A model generated the notes under the pieces. That model did no database searches, was not told where the DNA came from, and worked only from the letters and a program-made list of their open reading frames with translations. DNA of 64,000 nucleotides from Alkaliflexus imshenetskii DSM 15055 (GTDB lineage: Bacteria; Bacteroidota; Bacteroidia; Bacteroidales; Marinilabiliaceae): the NCBI RefSeq assembly GCF_000517065.1, contig NZ_KI912105.1:771635-835634 (forward strand), read 5' to 3'. Positions 9,605-17,691 of the stretch are shown piece by piece (the stretch's first letter is position 1; each line of letters starts with the position of its first letter). Both the position numbers and the translations under genes were made by a program.

Positions 9605-10594
9605 ATGGCAACAGTAGTTAAATATATTTCAGAGCTTCTGCACCATCACGACTGCGTGATTGTTCCCGGTCTGGGAGGTTTTGTGGCCAACCACAAGCCA
9701 GCCACGGTTCAGGAAGAGAAAAACATGTTTCTTCCTCCAGTTAAGGAGATTGGTTTCAACAGAAGTTTATCGCACCATGATGGTTTGCTGGGTAATTACA
9801 TTGCCCGATGCGAAGGCACATCCTATCAATCGGCCATGCTTATTGTTGAAGCATTTGTTGAGAATGTCAGGCTGGAGATTGCAAATGGACGCATGTTTGA
9901 TTTGGACACAATTGGCACACTGCGTGGTGATGCCATTGGCAATTTACAATTTTCGCCATCCACAGTTAGTTCCTTTCTGCCTGATGCCCTTGGCCTTACA
10001 GCCTTCCGCTTTGAGCCACTGGATTACAAACACACTGTTAAAATCGAACATGAGATTCATGTGCCACGTCTTCTGAAAAGCCGTTCTCCAAAATATTGGG
10101 GTGCCGTTGCCGCTCTGATGGCCGGTCTATTCTTTCTTTCTACCTTTGAATTAAAAATGCCTGCCACCTCACAAGCTGGATTGCCTGGCATCATGAATCA
10201 TCAGGTTCCGGTATATGAAATGGTTAACATTTCAGACAGCAAATCAGAAGTGGATGAAAATACCGCTGATTTAGCAACGCAAGAAATTGTTGCCATCGCG
10301 GAGACCTCAGTAGAAAACAATGATGTGAATGAATTCGCCTCTGAAATTCAGACCGAACAAACAAAACGATTCCATCTCATTGCTGCCAGTTTCAACAAAG
10401 CAGAACCTGCATTAAAAGCAGTTGATGACTTTAAAGCAGAAGGCTTTAGCGACGCCTCGTTAATCGACGATGGCAAAGGTCGGTTCCGAATAGCATTACA
10501 CTCATTTAATGACAGAGCCGAAGCGCTCGACAGTCTGGAAAAATTCAGGCAACAACCCCGGTTTAGCACTGTATGGGTTTTTACCTTAAGATAA
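9605..10594 (+). CDS. HU-CCDC81-type DNA-binding-like domain protein with C-terminal SPOR domain
   Basis: The 329-residue reading starts at ATG 9605 (MATVVKYISELL), where homology begins; an upstream in-frame ATG at 9533 adds an unlikely extension. Residues 1-140 contain the paired prokaryotic HU-CCDC81 domains (DCVIVPGLGGFVANH, then LEIANGRMFDLDTIGTL). A single membrane helix follows at about 185-201 (YWGAVAALMAGLFFLST). The last 75 residues form a SPOR peptidoglycan-binding domain (FHLIAASFNKAEPALKAVDD). By family this is an inner-membrane protein with its HU-like part in the cytoplasm and its SPOR domain on denuded septal peptidoglycan. A link between nucleoid and division site is inference. 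Confidence 0.8.
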   Translation: MATVVKYISELLHHHDCVIVPGLGGFVANHKPATVQEEKNMFLPPVKEIGFNRSLSHHDGLLGNYIARCEGTSYQSAMLIVEAFVENVRLEIANGRMFDLDTIGTLRGDAIGNLQFSPSTVSSFLPDALGLTAFRFEPLDYKHTVKIEHEIHVPRLLKSRSPKYWGAVAALMAGLFFLSTFELKMPATSQAGLPGIMNHQVPVYEMVNISDSKSEVDENTADLATQEIVAIAETSVENNDVNEFASEIQTEQTKRFHLIAASFNKAEPALKAVDDFKAEGFSDASLIDDGKGRFRIALHSFNDRAEALDSLEKFRQQPRFSTVWVFTLR

Positions 10595-10610
10595 AATGTT
10601 TCTGTTAGTA

Positions 10611-10653
10611 AGTAAAGCCATCCGTTAAACAGCGCGATGGCTTTACTTTTTTA
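10611..10653 (+). terminator. Rho-independent terminator after the HU/SPOR gene
   Basis: AGTAAAGCCATC and GATGGCTTTACT form a perfect 12-bp stem with a 13-nt loop and are followed by a T run. Confidence 0.9.
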
Positions 10654-10754
10654 CATATTAGCCGTACAGAAATGCCAGAGTTATAACCATCGGCTCATCA
10701 AAAAAATAATTGTCATCTTAAAGAAAAAACCGAAATTAGCCAAAAAGCAGCAAG

Positions 10755-11894
10755 ATGAATATAAAAGTGCGGAAGTCAGTGGTTCGTTTTAAAGGGTTAT
10801 TTGGCGCCAGTACGGCTCGAAGAGTTAGCCGCAAGCCTCCCGGTGAAGCCCCCGGAACCATTGTGCATACCGGAATACAAAAACTTGATCAGGTACTGAT
10901 TACACTTCACACATTTAACGAATCCACTTATACTACCAGCACCATCTCATCAATAAAAGAGACGAATCTCATCATAGACGATGACTCAAAAGTATGGATA
11001 CAGGTTCGCGGACTGCACGACATAGCCACACTAAAAGATGTGTGGAGTCATTTTGACCTTCACCCATTGATTCAGGAAGACATCGTAAGCATAAACCAGC
11101 GCCCCAAGGTTGAACCTTATGACAATGTTATCTTTATGGTATTACGGATGATTTCGGGTAACAACAATGGCAAAACGGACGAATTCACAACAGAACAAAT
11201 CAGTCTGGTTGTTGGCAGTAATTATGTGCTATCATTTCAGGAAAGCGACACATCTGTTTTTGAGCCCGTAATTCGCCGACTGGCTATGCCAAACACCCGG
11301 TTGAGAAAATTGGGTGCTGATTATATGGCATACGCCCTTATCGACAATATTGTTGACCATTACTTTTCGGCGCTGGATTTGATGGAAGCCACCATTGAAG
11401 ATACGGAGGAGCGCATTGTGAACAATCCCAAATCGGTTCACCTTCAGAATATACACACCTTACGGCGTGATTTGATTTTTTTCAGAAAATCTGTTTGGTC
11501 ACTGCGCGATGGCATCAACAGCCTCATTCGTGACGACTCATCACTGTTTACCAAAGAGGTGAGACTATTTCTGAGAGATGTATATGATCACGTGAACCAG
11601 GTAGTAGACACCATTGAAAACCAACGGGAAATGGTTTACAGCCTTTATGACATGTACATGTCGTCGCTGAGCAACCGCATGAATGAGGTGATGAAGGTAC
11701 TGACCATCATTTCAACCATTTTTATACCCCTGACTTTTGTAGCCGGCATTTATGGCATGAATTTCAACCCTGAGAGCAGTGCGTGGAACATGCCTGAACT
11801 GGACTGGCGATGGGGCTACCCGGCTTCGCTAGGGTTAATGGCCATTATAGTTGCGGTTATGCTAATCTATTTCAAACGAAAAGAGTGGATATAA
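10755..11894 (+). CDS. corA: CorA-type magnesium/cobalt transporter
   Basis: The 379-residue protein has the CorA plan: a large cytoplasmic funnel of about 315 residues with a long stalk helix, then two C-terminal membrane helices. The signature YGMNF in the periplasmic loop (about residue 333) follows the first helix (TIISTIFIPLTFVAGI), and the second helix ends with a basic tail (FKRKEWI). It imports Mg2+ or Co2+ as a homopentamer. Its stop codon directly abuts the stop of the convergent NimA-like gene with no spacer, leaving no room for a normal hairpin terminator. Confidence 0.95.
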   Translation: MNIKVRKSVVRFKGLFGASTARRVSRKPPGEAPGTIVHTGIQKLDQVLITLHTFNESTYTTSTISSIKETNLIIDDDSKVWIQVRGLHDIATLKDVWSHFDLHPLIQEDIVSINQRPKVEPYDNVIFMVLRMISGNNNGKTDEFTTEQISLVVGSNYVLSFQESDTSVFEPVIRRLAMPNTRLRKLGADYMAYALIDNIVDHYFSALDLMEATIEDTEERIVNNPKSVHLQNIHTLRRDLIFFRKSVWSLRDGINSLIRDDSSLFTKEVRLFLRDVYDHVNQVVDTIENQREMVYSLYDMYMSSLSNRMNEVMKVLTIISTIFIPLTFVAGIYGMNFNPESSAWNMPELDWRWGYPASLGLMAIIVAVMLIYFKRKEWI

Positions 11895-12383
11895 TCAATC
11901 GGCCAAAAACTTTGTTTTACCAGACCATTCATACACCTGGAGTCTGATGATGGTAGTTTGTGAAATAAATTTGGAGATATAGCTGTGTCCATTAGACTTA
12001 AAATCGGGCGAATATTTTTCAACCAGCAACTCCAATGCACGCACGCGCTCCACATCGTCATGCACCGGCTCTGCAATACATTTTAATATGATGCTCTCAT
12101 AGTTGGTAGTAAACTTCGCAGAAATCACTTCTGTTTTACCAACGACACAAAAGGATGCCTTGTTGTTTGCCGCAATACAGCGCAATTTTTCACCTTCGGT
12201 GGCACAGTGAAGATAAATACGACTTTCCCCATCCCACACATAGTTCATGGGTATTCCATAGCCTCCTCCTGCTTCAGCCTGAAGCGATAAAACACCATAC
12301 TCACCGCCCGAAAGGAGCTCAATTGCTGCTGGTTCAGTTAACAAACGATCCTGCCGACGAACAGATTCATTATTGTAATTCAT
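11895..12383 (-). CDS. Pyridoxamine 5'-phosphate oxidase-like flavoprotein, NimA-like
   Basis: The 162-residue protein belongs to the split-barrel FMN-binding superfamily and resembles the NimA/5-nitroimidazole reductase-related group. LLSGGEYGVLSL, GIPMNYVWDGE and IYLHCATEGEKLRCI follow the usual order of strand, flavin contact and helix, and VGKTEVISAKFTTNYESI matches the middle of the family. True Nim proteins can confer nitroimidazole tolerance, but most chromosomal relatives have no known drug role, so resistance should not be inferred. It is convergent with corA with zero intergenic bases. Confidence 0.8.
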   Translation of the reverse strand: MNYNNESVRRQDRLLTEPAAIELLSGGEYGVLSLQAEAGGGYGIPMNYVWDGESRIYLHCATEGEKLRCIAANNKASFCVVGKTEVISAKFTTNYESIILKCIAEPVHDDVERVRALELLVEKYSPDFKSNGHSYISKFISQTTIIRLQVYEWSGKTKFLAD

Positions 12384-12570
12384 TGATGAAAGATGTTTAG
12401 ATAAGAGACAATGAGACGCGAAACAGTGTGACTATGCAACCCATAGAACCGGGTAAATATAAAAAAATGCTATTTAACGAAGTTGCGACCATCAACGCAA
12501 GATAATTTGGATTATGACTGCTAACGACATTGAATAATGGAAGTGCAACCCATCACATCGCCATAGCGCA

Positions 12571-12614
12571 AAAAAAAAGAGTTGAATCTCTGTTAAGATT
12601 ACAACTCTTTTTGA
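12571..12614 (-). terminator. Rho-independent terminator after tRNA-Met
   Basis: On the minus strand AAAGAGTTGTAATCT pairs imperfectly with AGATTCAACTCTTT and is followed by a long T tract. It lies a few bases after the tRNA. Confidence 0.8.
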
Positions 12615-12621
12615 TGTATTG

Positions 12622-12695
12622 TACCGAGAGGCGGGCTTGAACCGCCGACCTCATGATTATGAATCATGCGCTCTAACCAGCTGAGCTACCTCGGC
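12622..12695 (-). tRNA. tRNA-Met (anticodon CAT)
   Basis: A 74-nt cloverleaf reads on the minus strand: acceptor GCCGAGG with TCTCGGT, D arm GCTC/GAGC, anticodon stem CATGA/TCATG with loop TTCATAA, and T arm GGCGG-TTCAAGC-CCGCC. The CAT anticodon could be elongator Met or a lysidine-modified tRNA-Ile2. The first acceptor pair G-U argues against initiator tRNA. Confidence 0.92.
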
Positions 12696-12949
12696 ATTTT
12701 TTTAGTTTCAACCAGACGCGACTGGCTGTTTTTGCGGTTGCAAATGTAATGCATTATTCATTTCCTTCCAACCCCAAAACATCTTTTTTTTATCAAAAAC
12801 TCAAAGATAACACTCAACTATCACGTTTCCAACTTAAAAAAAACTTGCACTTCTTGAAAAAAAAGTTTAAGATAATGCATCATACATTTTATTTTATTGA
12901 TAAAACCACTATATTGTAAACCTAATAATCCTTAACAACTCATTAAAAA

Positions 12950-13339
12950 ATGACAGAACATAGAGAGAAAATCGAGTTGGAATATCTGCTCAACACTTCC
13001 CCGGGAATTCTGTTTAACAGGCTCAGTTCGCCAAGTGGATTGAGCGAATGGTTTGCCGACGATGTAGCGGTTGATGGTAAAATTTTTACTTTCATTTGGA
13101 AAGGAAGCGAACAAGTGGCAGAGCAAACACTTCGAAAAGAGAACAAAATGGTCAGATATACCTGGCTCGATGAGGATATGGAAGGGGTTTGGTTTGAGTT
13201 TCACATTAATGTGGACGAACTTACAGGCGATGTGGCGCTTGTCATCATCGATCATGTAGAAGCAGATGAAACGAATGATACCATTGAGCTTTGGAATCGG
13301 CAGGTTGAAGTGTTAAAACATGGACTAGGTTCTGCTTAA
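12950..13339 (+). CDS. START-like domain protein (SRPBCC superfamily)
   Basis: The 129-residue protein is a compact SRPBCC/START-like domain common in Bacteroidota. The amphipathic start EKIELEYLLNTSPGILFNRLSSPSGLSEWFADDV is the helix-grip entry followed by the conserved SGLSEWFAD turn, and the C-terminal long helix WNRQVEVLKHGLG closes the fold. Such domains bind hydrophobic ligands, but no ligand is known here. It is a single gene with its own terminator. Confidence 0.8.
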   Translation: MTEHREKIELEYLLNTSPGILFNRLSSPSGLSEWFADDVAVDGKIFTFIWKGSEQVAEQTLRKENKMVRYTWLDEDMEGVWFEFHINVDELTGDVALVIIDHVEADETNDTIELWNRQVEVLKHGLGSA

Positions 13340-13375
13340 AATTTAACCTATTATTTGGTTTCTTATCACTAAATT

Positions 13376-13413
13376 TGCATCCGGAATTGTTATGCTTCCG
13401 GATGCTTTTATTT
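13376..13413 (+). terminator. Rho-independent terminator after the START-like gene
   Basis: GCATCCGGAA and TTCCGGATGC form a perfect 10-bp stem with a 7-nt loop followed by TTTTATTTTT. TAAATTTG at 13370-13377 overlaps the left arm and resembles a -7 box, but it has no upstream partner at the usual spacing. Confidence 0.9.
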
Positions 13414-13446
13414 TTAATACCACGCAATAACACTTAACCGTGTTCG

Positions 13447-14925
13447 ATGAAAAAGTTGCACCTATTTATATTGAAGAGTTACCTGGGACCTCTGGTAATG
13501 ACGTTTTTTATTGCCATGTTCATTTTGGTAATGCAGTTTCTTTGGCGATATGTAGACGATTTGGTAGGTAAAGGTCTGGAATGGACCGTTCTGTCCGAAC
13601 TGCTTTTTTATGCCTCGCTACAGGTTGTGCCAATGGCGCTTCCTCTGGCAATTTTGCTGGCATCACTCATGACCTTTGGCAACCTGGGCGAAAACTATGA
13701 GCTTACCGCATTAAAATCGGCAGGCATTTCGCTCCTGCGCATCATGATGCCCATCACCATACTAACCATTGCCATTTCGGCATTTGCGTACACTTTCTCG
13801 AACAACGTACTGCCTGTTGCCAATCTCAAGCTGGTCTCGATATTGCACGGTATTCGCGAAACCCGTCTGGAGTTCGACATTAAAGAGCGGGTCTTTTATC
13901 AGGGCGTAGATGATTTCAGCATAAAAGTTGAAGCGAAAGACAGAGATGGCAACATGCTTCGCGATGTGATGATATATGACCATCGCGATCGTCAGGCACG
14001 TAACAGCAATGTGACACTGGCCGATTCGGGTAAATTGCAAGTGTCGGCCGATAAAAAGCATCTGCTTCTGACCCTGTTTGATGGTGTAAGATATGACGAA
14101 AGAGTGATGGCCGAAGGAACAGGCCGCCGTCAGCAACGACGCGACTCCAGGATGTTCAGAACCGACGAGTTCCGTGAACAGATTGCAATCATCCAACTGC
14201 AGGGATTCGATTTTTCCAAAACCGACGAAAACCTCTTCAGACAAAGCGACAGGATGAAGAACATTGCCCAGCTTTCACACGATTTGGACTCTATCCGAAA
14301 CGAGAGAAAAGTCTTTGTTAATTCATTAGAAGAACGCTCAGGACATATCTACTTTAACCGCATGAGCGAAAGGCGGGAAAACCGTCTTACAACCATCGAT
14401 ACCGCCAGAATTGTGAATGCCGACTCGCTTTACAACTCCCTTGAGGCATCCCAAAAACAGATAATTGTTCAAAATGCGGTACGTTCGGCACGTGACCACA
14501 AGCAAACCATCGACGATCAAATGCGCTTCATCGAACGTGAAGACTTAAAAATAAGGCGACACCTGATGGAACTGCACCGAAAATTCACGCTCTCATTTGC
14601 ATGCCTCATATTCTTCTTCATTGGAGCTCCACTCGGAGCTATCATTCGAAAAGGCGGTCTGGGCATGCCGGTAGTTATATCCATTTTCTTTTTTATTGTG
14701 TACTACATCATCGACACAATGGGTGCCAAATTTGCACGCGATGGCGTTTGGCTTGTCTATCAAGGCATGTGGTTGTCTTCAGGCGTACTTTTACCAATAG
14801 GAATCTTTTTAACTTATAAATCAGCCACCGACAGCACCTTGCTAAATGCAGACGTCTATTATTCCTCGCTGCGAAAAATAAGGGAGCGCTGGATTAAGCC
14901 TCTAACCCACCGAAAATTGAGATAA
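13447..14925 (+). CDS. LptF/LptG family LPS export permease
   Basis: The 492-residue protein has the YjgP/YjgQ plan: N-terminal membrane helices (about residues 12-35, 55-80, 100-122), a large periplasmic part, and three C-terminal helices (about 375-400, 405-425, 435-455). The conserved first segment LKSYLGPLVMTFFIAMFILVM and the MTFGNLGENYELTALKSAGIS loop are diagnostic. With LptB it would drive LPS from the inner membrane toward the outer membrane. A charged helical insertion of about 120 residues in the periplasmic part is seen in Bacteroidota members. LptF and LptG cannot be told apart here; no second paralogue is in the window. Confidence 0.9.
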   Translation: MKKLHLFILKSYLGPLVMTFFIAMFILVMQFLWRYVDDLVGKGLEWTVLSELLFYASLQVVPMALPLAILLASLMTFGNLGENYELTALKSAGISLLRIMMPITILTIAISAFAYTFSNNVLPVANLKLVSILHGIRETRLEFDIKERVFYQGVDDFSIKVEAKDRDGNMLRDVMIYDHRDRQARNSNVTLADSGKLQVSADKKHLLLTLFDGVRYDERVMAEGTGRRQQRRDSRMFRTDEFREQIAIIQLQGFDFSKTDENLFRQSDRMKNIAQLSHDLDSIRNERKVFVNSLEERSGHIYFNRMSERRENRLTTIDTARIVNADSLYNSLEASQKQIIVQNAVRSARDHKQTIDDQMRFIEREDLKIRRHLMELHRKFTLSFACLIFFFIGAPLGAIIRKGGLGMPVVISIFFFIVYYIIDTMGAKFARDGVWLVYQGMWLSSGVLLPIGIFLTYKSATDSTLLNADVYYSSLRKIRERWIKPLTHRKLR

Positions 14926-14961
14926 ACCCCCGAACAAAGGGACAATTCTCTATATAATATT

Positions 14962-14969
14962 TAACTTTG
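14962..14969 (+). promoter_or_regulatory. Candidate -7 box TAACTTTG before ribBA
   Basis: TAACTTTG fits TAnnTTTG and lies 26 bp before the ribBA ATG in a 70-bp gap, a usual position in Bacteroidota. No clear TTTG partner is visible upstream, so this is moderate evidence. Confidence 0.45.
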
Positions 14970-14995
14970 CACCGCTAATTACAATATAATCCATC

Positions 14996-16231
14996 ATGTC
15001 TGAACAGGATATTGAACTTAATTCCATAGAAGAAGCCGTAGAAGCCATTAAAAATGGCGAATTGATAATTGTTGTGGATGATGAAGATCGCGAAAACGAG
15101 GGCGATTTTATTTGTGCAACAGAACTTATCACCCCCGAAAAAGTGAATTTTATGGCCAAATATGGCCGTGGACTTATTTGTGCACCGATTACTGAGAAAC
15201 GTTGCGATGAGTTGGAGCTCGATTTAATGGTGGGATATAACACCTCGATGCATGCCACACCTTTTACAGTTTCGGTTGATTTAATCGGCCAGGGTTGCTC
15301 TACAGGAATATCAGCTTCGGACAGAGCCAAAACACTGCTTTCTTTGTGTGATCCAAATACCAAACCTGAAGATTTGGGTCGCCCGGGACATATTTTCCCG
15401 CTCAGAGCAAAAGAAAAAGGTGTATTACGCCGTGCCGGACATACTGAAGCCGCTGTAGATTTGGCCCGTATGGCAGGTCTTTTCCCGGCAGGTGTGCTGG
15501 TTGAAATAATGAATGACGATGGTTCGATGGCACGACTGCCCGAACTAATGGAAATTGCAAAACGATTCAACCTTAAAATAATTTCGATAAAAGACCTCAT
15601 AGCATACCGTCTTCAACAGGATAGCCTTATCGAAAAAGGAGTGGAAGTGCACCTTCCTACCATCCATGGCGATTTTAAATTTATTCCGTTTAAGCAAAAA
15701 TCCAATGGATTGGAACACATGGCACTTATTAAAGGCCAATGGCAACCCGATGAACCCATCTTGGTAAGAGTCCATTCCAGCTGTGCCACAGGCGACATAT
15801 TCGGCTCACTCAGATGCGAGTGCGGAGAGCAACTGCACAAAGCGATGGAAGCCATCGAGAAAGAAGGACGCGGCGTTATTGTGTACATGAATCAGGAAGG
15901 CAGAGGCATTGGACTAATGAGCAAAATCCAAGCATACAAGCTTCAAGAACAAGGTCTTGATACAGTAGATGCCAACACAGAGCTTGGCTTTGAAGCCGAT
16001 GAACGTGACTATGGTGTGGGCGCTCAGATTTTGCGTGCGTTGGGAGTTTCAAAAATGCGCCTGATGACCAACAACCCCATCAAACGTATTGGACTCGAAG
16101 GATATGGACTCGAGATTGTAGAAAATGTGACCATTGAAATTGAGCCAAACAAATACAACGAATTTTACATGCATACAAAGAAGACCCGGATGGGACATAA
16201 TCTTCAATACTTTAAGTACCCAAAAGAGTAG
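14996..16231 (+). CDS. ribBA: Bifunctional 3,4-dihydroxy-2-butanone-4-phosphate synthase / GTP cyclohydrolase II
   Basis: This 411-residue fusion supplies both starting units of riboflavin. The RibB part (about 1-205) carries [13 protein letters not shown] and the segment [25 protein letters not shown]-type core. The RibA part (about 210-405) has the zinc cysteines in [17 protein letters not shown] and the catalytic stretch [15 protein letters not shown]. Both halves look complete. No FMN riboswitch fits into the 70-bp leader. Other rib genes are not in the window. Confidence 0.97.
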   Translation: MSEQDIELNSIEEAVEAIKNGELIIVVDDEDRENEGDFICATELITPEKVNFMAKYGRGLICAPITEKRCDELELDLMVGYNTSMHATPFTVSVDLIGQGCSTGISASDRAKTLLSLCDPNTKPEDLGRPGHIFPLRAKEKGVLRRAGHTEAAVDLARMAGLFPAGVLVEIMNDDGSMARLPELMEIAKRFNLKIISIKDLIAYRLQQDSLIEKGVEVHLPTIHGDFKFIPFKQKSNGLEHMALIKGQWQPDEPILVRVHSSCATGDIFGSLRCECGEQLHKAMEAIEKEGRGVIVYMNQEGRGIGLMSKIQAYKLQEQGLDTVDANTELGFEADERDYGVGAQILRALGVSKMRLMTNNPIKRIGLEGYGLEIVENVTIEIEPNKYNEFYMHTKKTRMGHNLQYFKYPKE

Positions 16232-16267
16232 GAACAGCCTTTTTTCTGGTATCTGAAAAGTAAATTG

Positions 16268-16333
16268 CAACCACGAATTGTACCATCCGCATAAACATTG
16301 TCTTATGCAAGCCATTGGTATAATTCGTGGTTG
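16268..16333 (+). other. Two-tier perfect hairpin downstream of ribBA
   Basis: CAACCACGAATTGTACC (16268-16284) pairs with GGTATAATTCGTGGTTG (16317-16333) over 17 positions with only one G-U. Inside it GCATAA (16289-16294) pairs with TTATGC (16303-16308) around an 8-nt loop. There is no following T run, so it is not a standard terminator. It lies 37 bp after ribBA and about 180 bp before the next gene. It could be a 3' UTR stabiliser, a small RNA or a protein-binding element. Confidence 0.6.
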
Positions 16334-16514
16334 TGTTCATTTTGCAGCTTGATGTAAATCATTGATAAAGAAAACTTCACCGGCAAAATCTGGTCACAAT
16401 CAACCGTCAATGGCAACCCGAACAAAATTAATTCATGCAATCTATTACCTTTTTCATCTGATTTGCATAAATTGTCCCATATAAAAGGTTAAACCATCCG
16501 AAAACCAACAAACC

Positions 16515-17501
16515 ATGACCGATCTTACAACCACTTATATGGGACTGCACCTCTCCAGTCCCTTTATAGCCGCAAGCAGCGGCCTTACTAACAATCTGGA
16601 TCATTTAAAAGAACTGGAATCCTGTGGTGCAGGCGCAGTTATTCTAAAATCGCTTTTTGAGGAAGAGATAATCGTAGAGCTGGATCGACGCATGAACGAA
16701 ATGCACTCTGAAAACTACCTCTATCCTGAAACAATGGAGTTTTATGAAAAGGCCGACGTAGAAGACACACTCACCTCCTATCTCAGACTCATATATGAAG
16801 CAAAGAAGAGTCTGGATATTCCGGTAATAGCAAGCATCAACTGCGTTACACCCCACAACTGGCCCTATTTCACCAAATATCTTCAGGAAGCCGGAGCCGA
16901 TGCCATCGAACTTAATATCTTTACATTGCCGGCAGACATCTCTGCCCCCGGAAAGCAATACGAGGACAACCTGATTAGCATTTGCAATGCGGTAAGACAA
17001 CAAGCGTCCATACCGGTATCGATAAAAATCAGCCAGTACTACTCCAGTCTGGCCTATACCATGCATGAGGCCGCAAAAACAGGTATAAAAGGCATTACAC
17101 TATTCAACAGGTTTTACAGTCCCGACTTTGATACCGATAGCATGGAGATAATTCCGGCTGCCATATACAGCAATCCGGAGGACTATGCCCACACCCTCAG
17201 ATGGATTGCCATCATGTCAGAAAAAGCGGGTTGTGATTTATCTGCATCTACAGGTGTGCACAGCGGACTGTCAGCAGCCAAAATGATTCTGGCAGGCGCC
17301 TCAGCCGTACAAGTGGCTTCAGCACTTTACAAGAATGGCATATCGCACCTGAAACAGATGAAAAAAGAACTGTCAGAGTGGATGGAAGACAAAGGTTATG
17401 AAACCATTGAGCAATACAAGGGTAAATTAAGCTATGCCAATGCGAACGATCCTGCAGGCTTACTCAGAGCACAGTTTATGCGCCATTTTGCGGGTAAATA
17501 A
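16515..17501 (+). CDS. Dihydroorotate dehydrogenase-like flavoprotein
   Basis: The 328-residue protein is a TIM-barrel flavoenzyme of the PyrD-like group. It has an N-terminal LSSPFIAASSGLT, the strand IPVIASINCVTP, the segment DAIELNIFTLP and the phosphate-binding end ASTGVHSGLSAAKMILAGASAVQ. The pattern is that of the 'dihydroorotate dehydrogenase-like' family, which often sits apart from pyrimidine genes, so true DHODH activity is uncertain. The gene has no obvious operon partner and is followed by the dnaK promoter region. Confidence 0.8.
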   Translation: MTDLTTTYMGLHLSSPFIAASSGLTNNLDHLKELESCGAGAVILKSLFEEEIIVELDRRMNEMHSENYLYPETMEFYEKADVEDTLTSYLRLIYEAKKSLDIPVIASINCVTPHNWPYFTKYLQEAGADAIELNIFTLPADISAPGKQYEDNLISICNAVRQQASIPVSIKISQYYSSLAYTMHEAAKTGIKGITLFNRFYSPDFDTDSMEIIPAAIYSNPEDYAHTLRWIAIMSEKAGCDLSASTGVHSGLSAAKMILAGASAVQVASALYKNGISHLKQMKKELSEWMEDKGYETIEQYKGKLSYANANDPAGLLRAQFMRHFAGK

Positions 17502-17570
17502 CCAAATTATCCTTTTTTATTGCGGCCAACATCTGCCGAATTGTCACACTTTCTGCCAATCTACAGAATT

Positions 17571-17616
17571 AAATATCCTTCCGGAGTGCCAATATAGCAC
17601 ACCAGGGAGGATATTT
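17571..17616 (+). promoter_or_regulatory. 46-bp inverted repeat just upstream of the dnaK -24/-12 element
   Basis: AAATATCCT (17571-17579) and AGGATATTT (17608-17616) are perfect inverted arms, with an inner GTGC/GCAC pair at 17586-17589 and 17597-17600. The right arm ends 5 bp before the TGGCAC box. It could be a binding site for a transcription factor or the terminator of the upstream gene, though there is no clean T run. It does not match CIRCE, whose half-sites have the opposite order. Confidence 0.5.
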
Positions 17617-17621
17617 TCGTA

Positions 17622-17636
17622 TGGCACAGCCTTTGC
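17622..17636 (+). promoter_or_regulatory. Sigma-54-like -24/-12 promoter before dnaK
   Basis: TGGCAC-N5-TTGC at 17622-17636 matches the sigma-54 consensus in both boxes with the exact 12-bp GG-to-GC spacing. It lies 56 bp before the dnaK ATG in an intergenic region. The match is direct; its use as a promoter is inference because rpoN and an enhancer-binding activator are not in the window. Confidence 0.5.
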
Positions 17637-17691
17637 GTATAGAGTCTCAGATTATTGATAAAAGTAAAAACATTATAAATCATCAATTAAA

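Noticed and set aside
11895-12383. Nitroimidazole resistance gene
   Set aside because: The protein is in the wider NimA-like split-barrel family; resistance cannot be claimed from family membership.
14950-15600. 216-codon antisense frame opposite ribBA
   Set aside because: Ser/Ile-rich composition expected from the complement of a real gene; RibBA is unmistakable on the other strand.
17571-17616. CIRCE/HrcA operator before dnaK
   Set aside because: GAGTGC...GCAC is in the opposite order to CIRCE (GCACTC-N9-GAGTGC) and the spacing differs.
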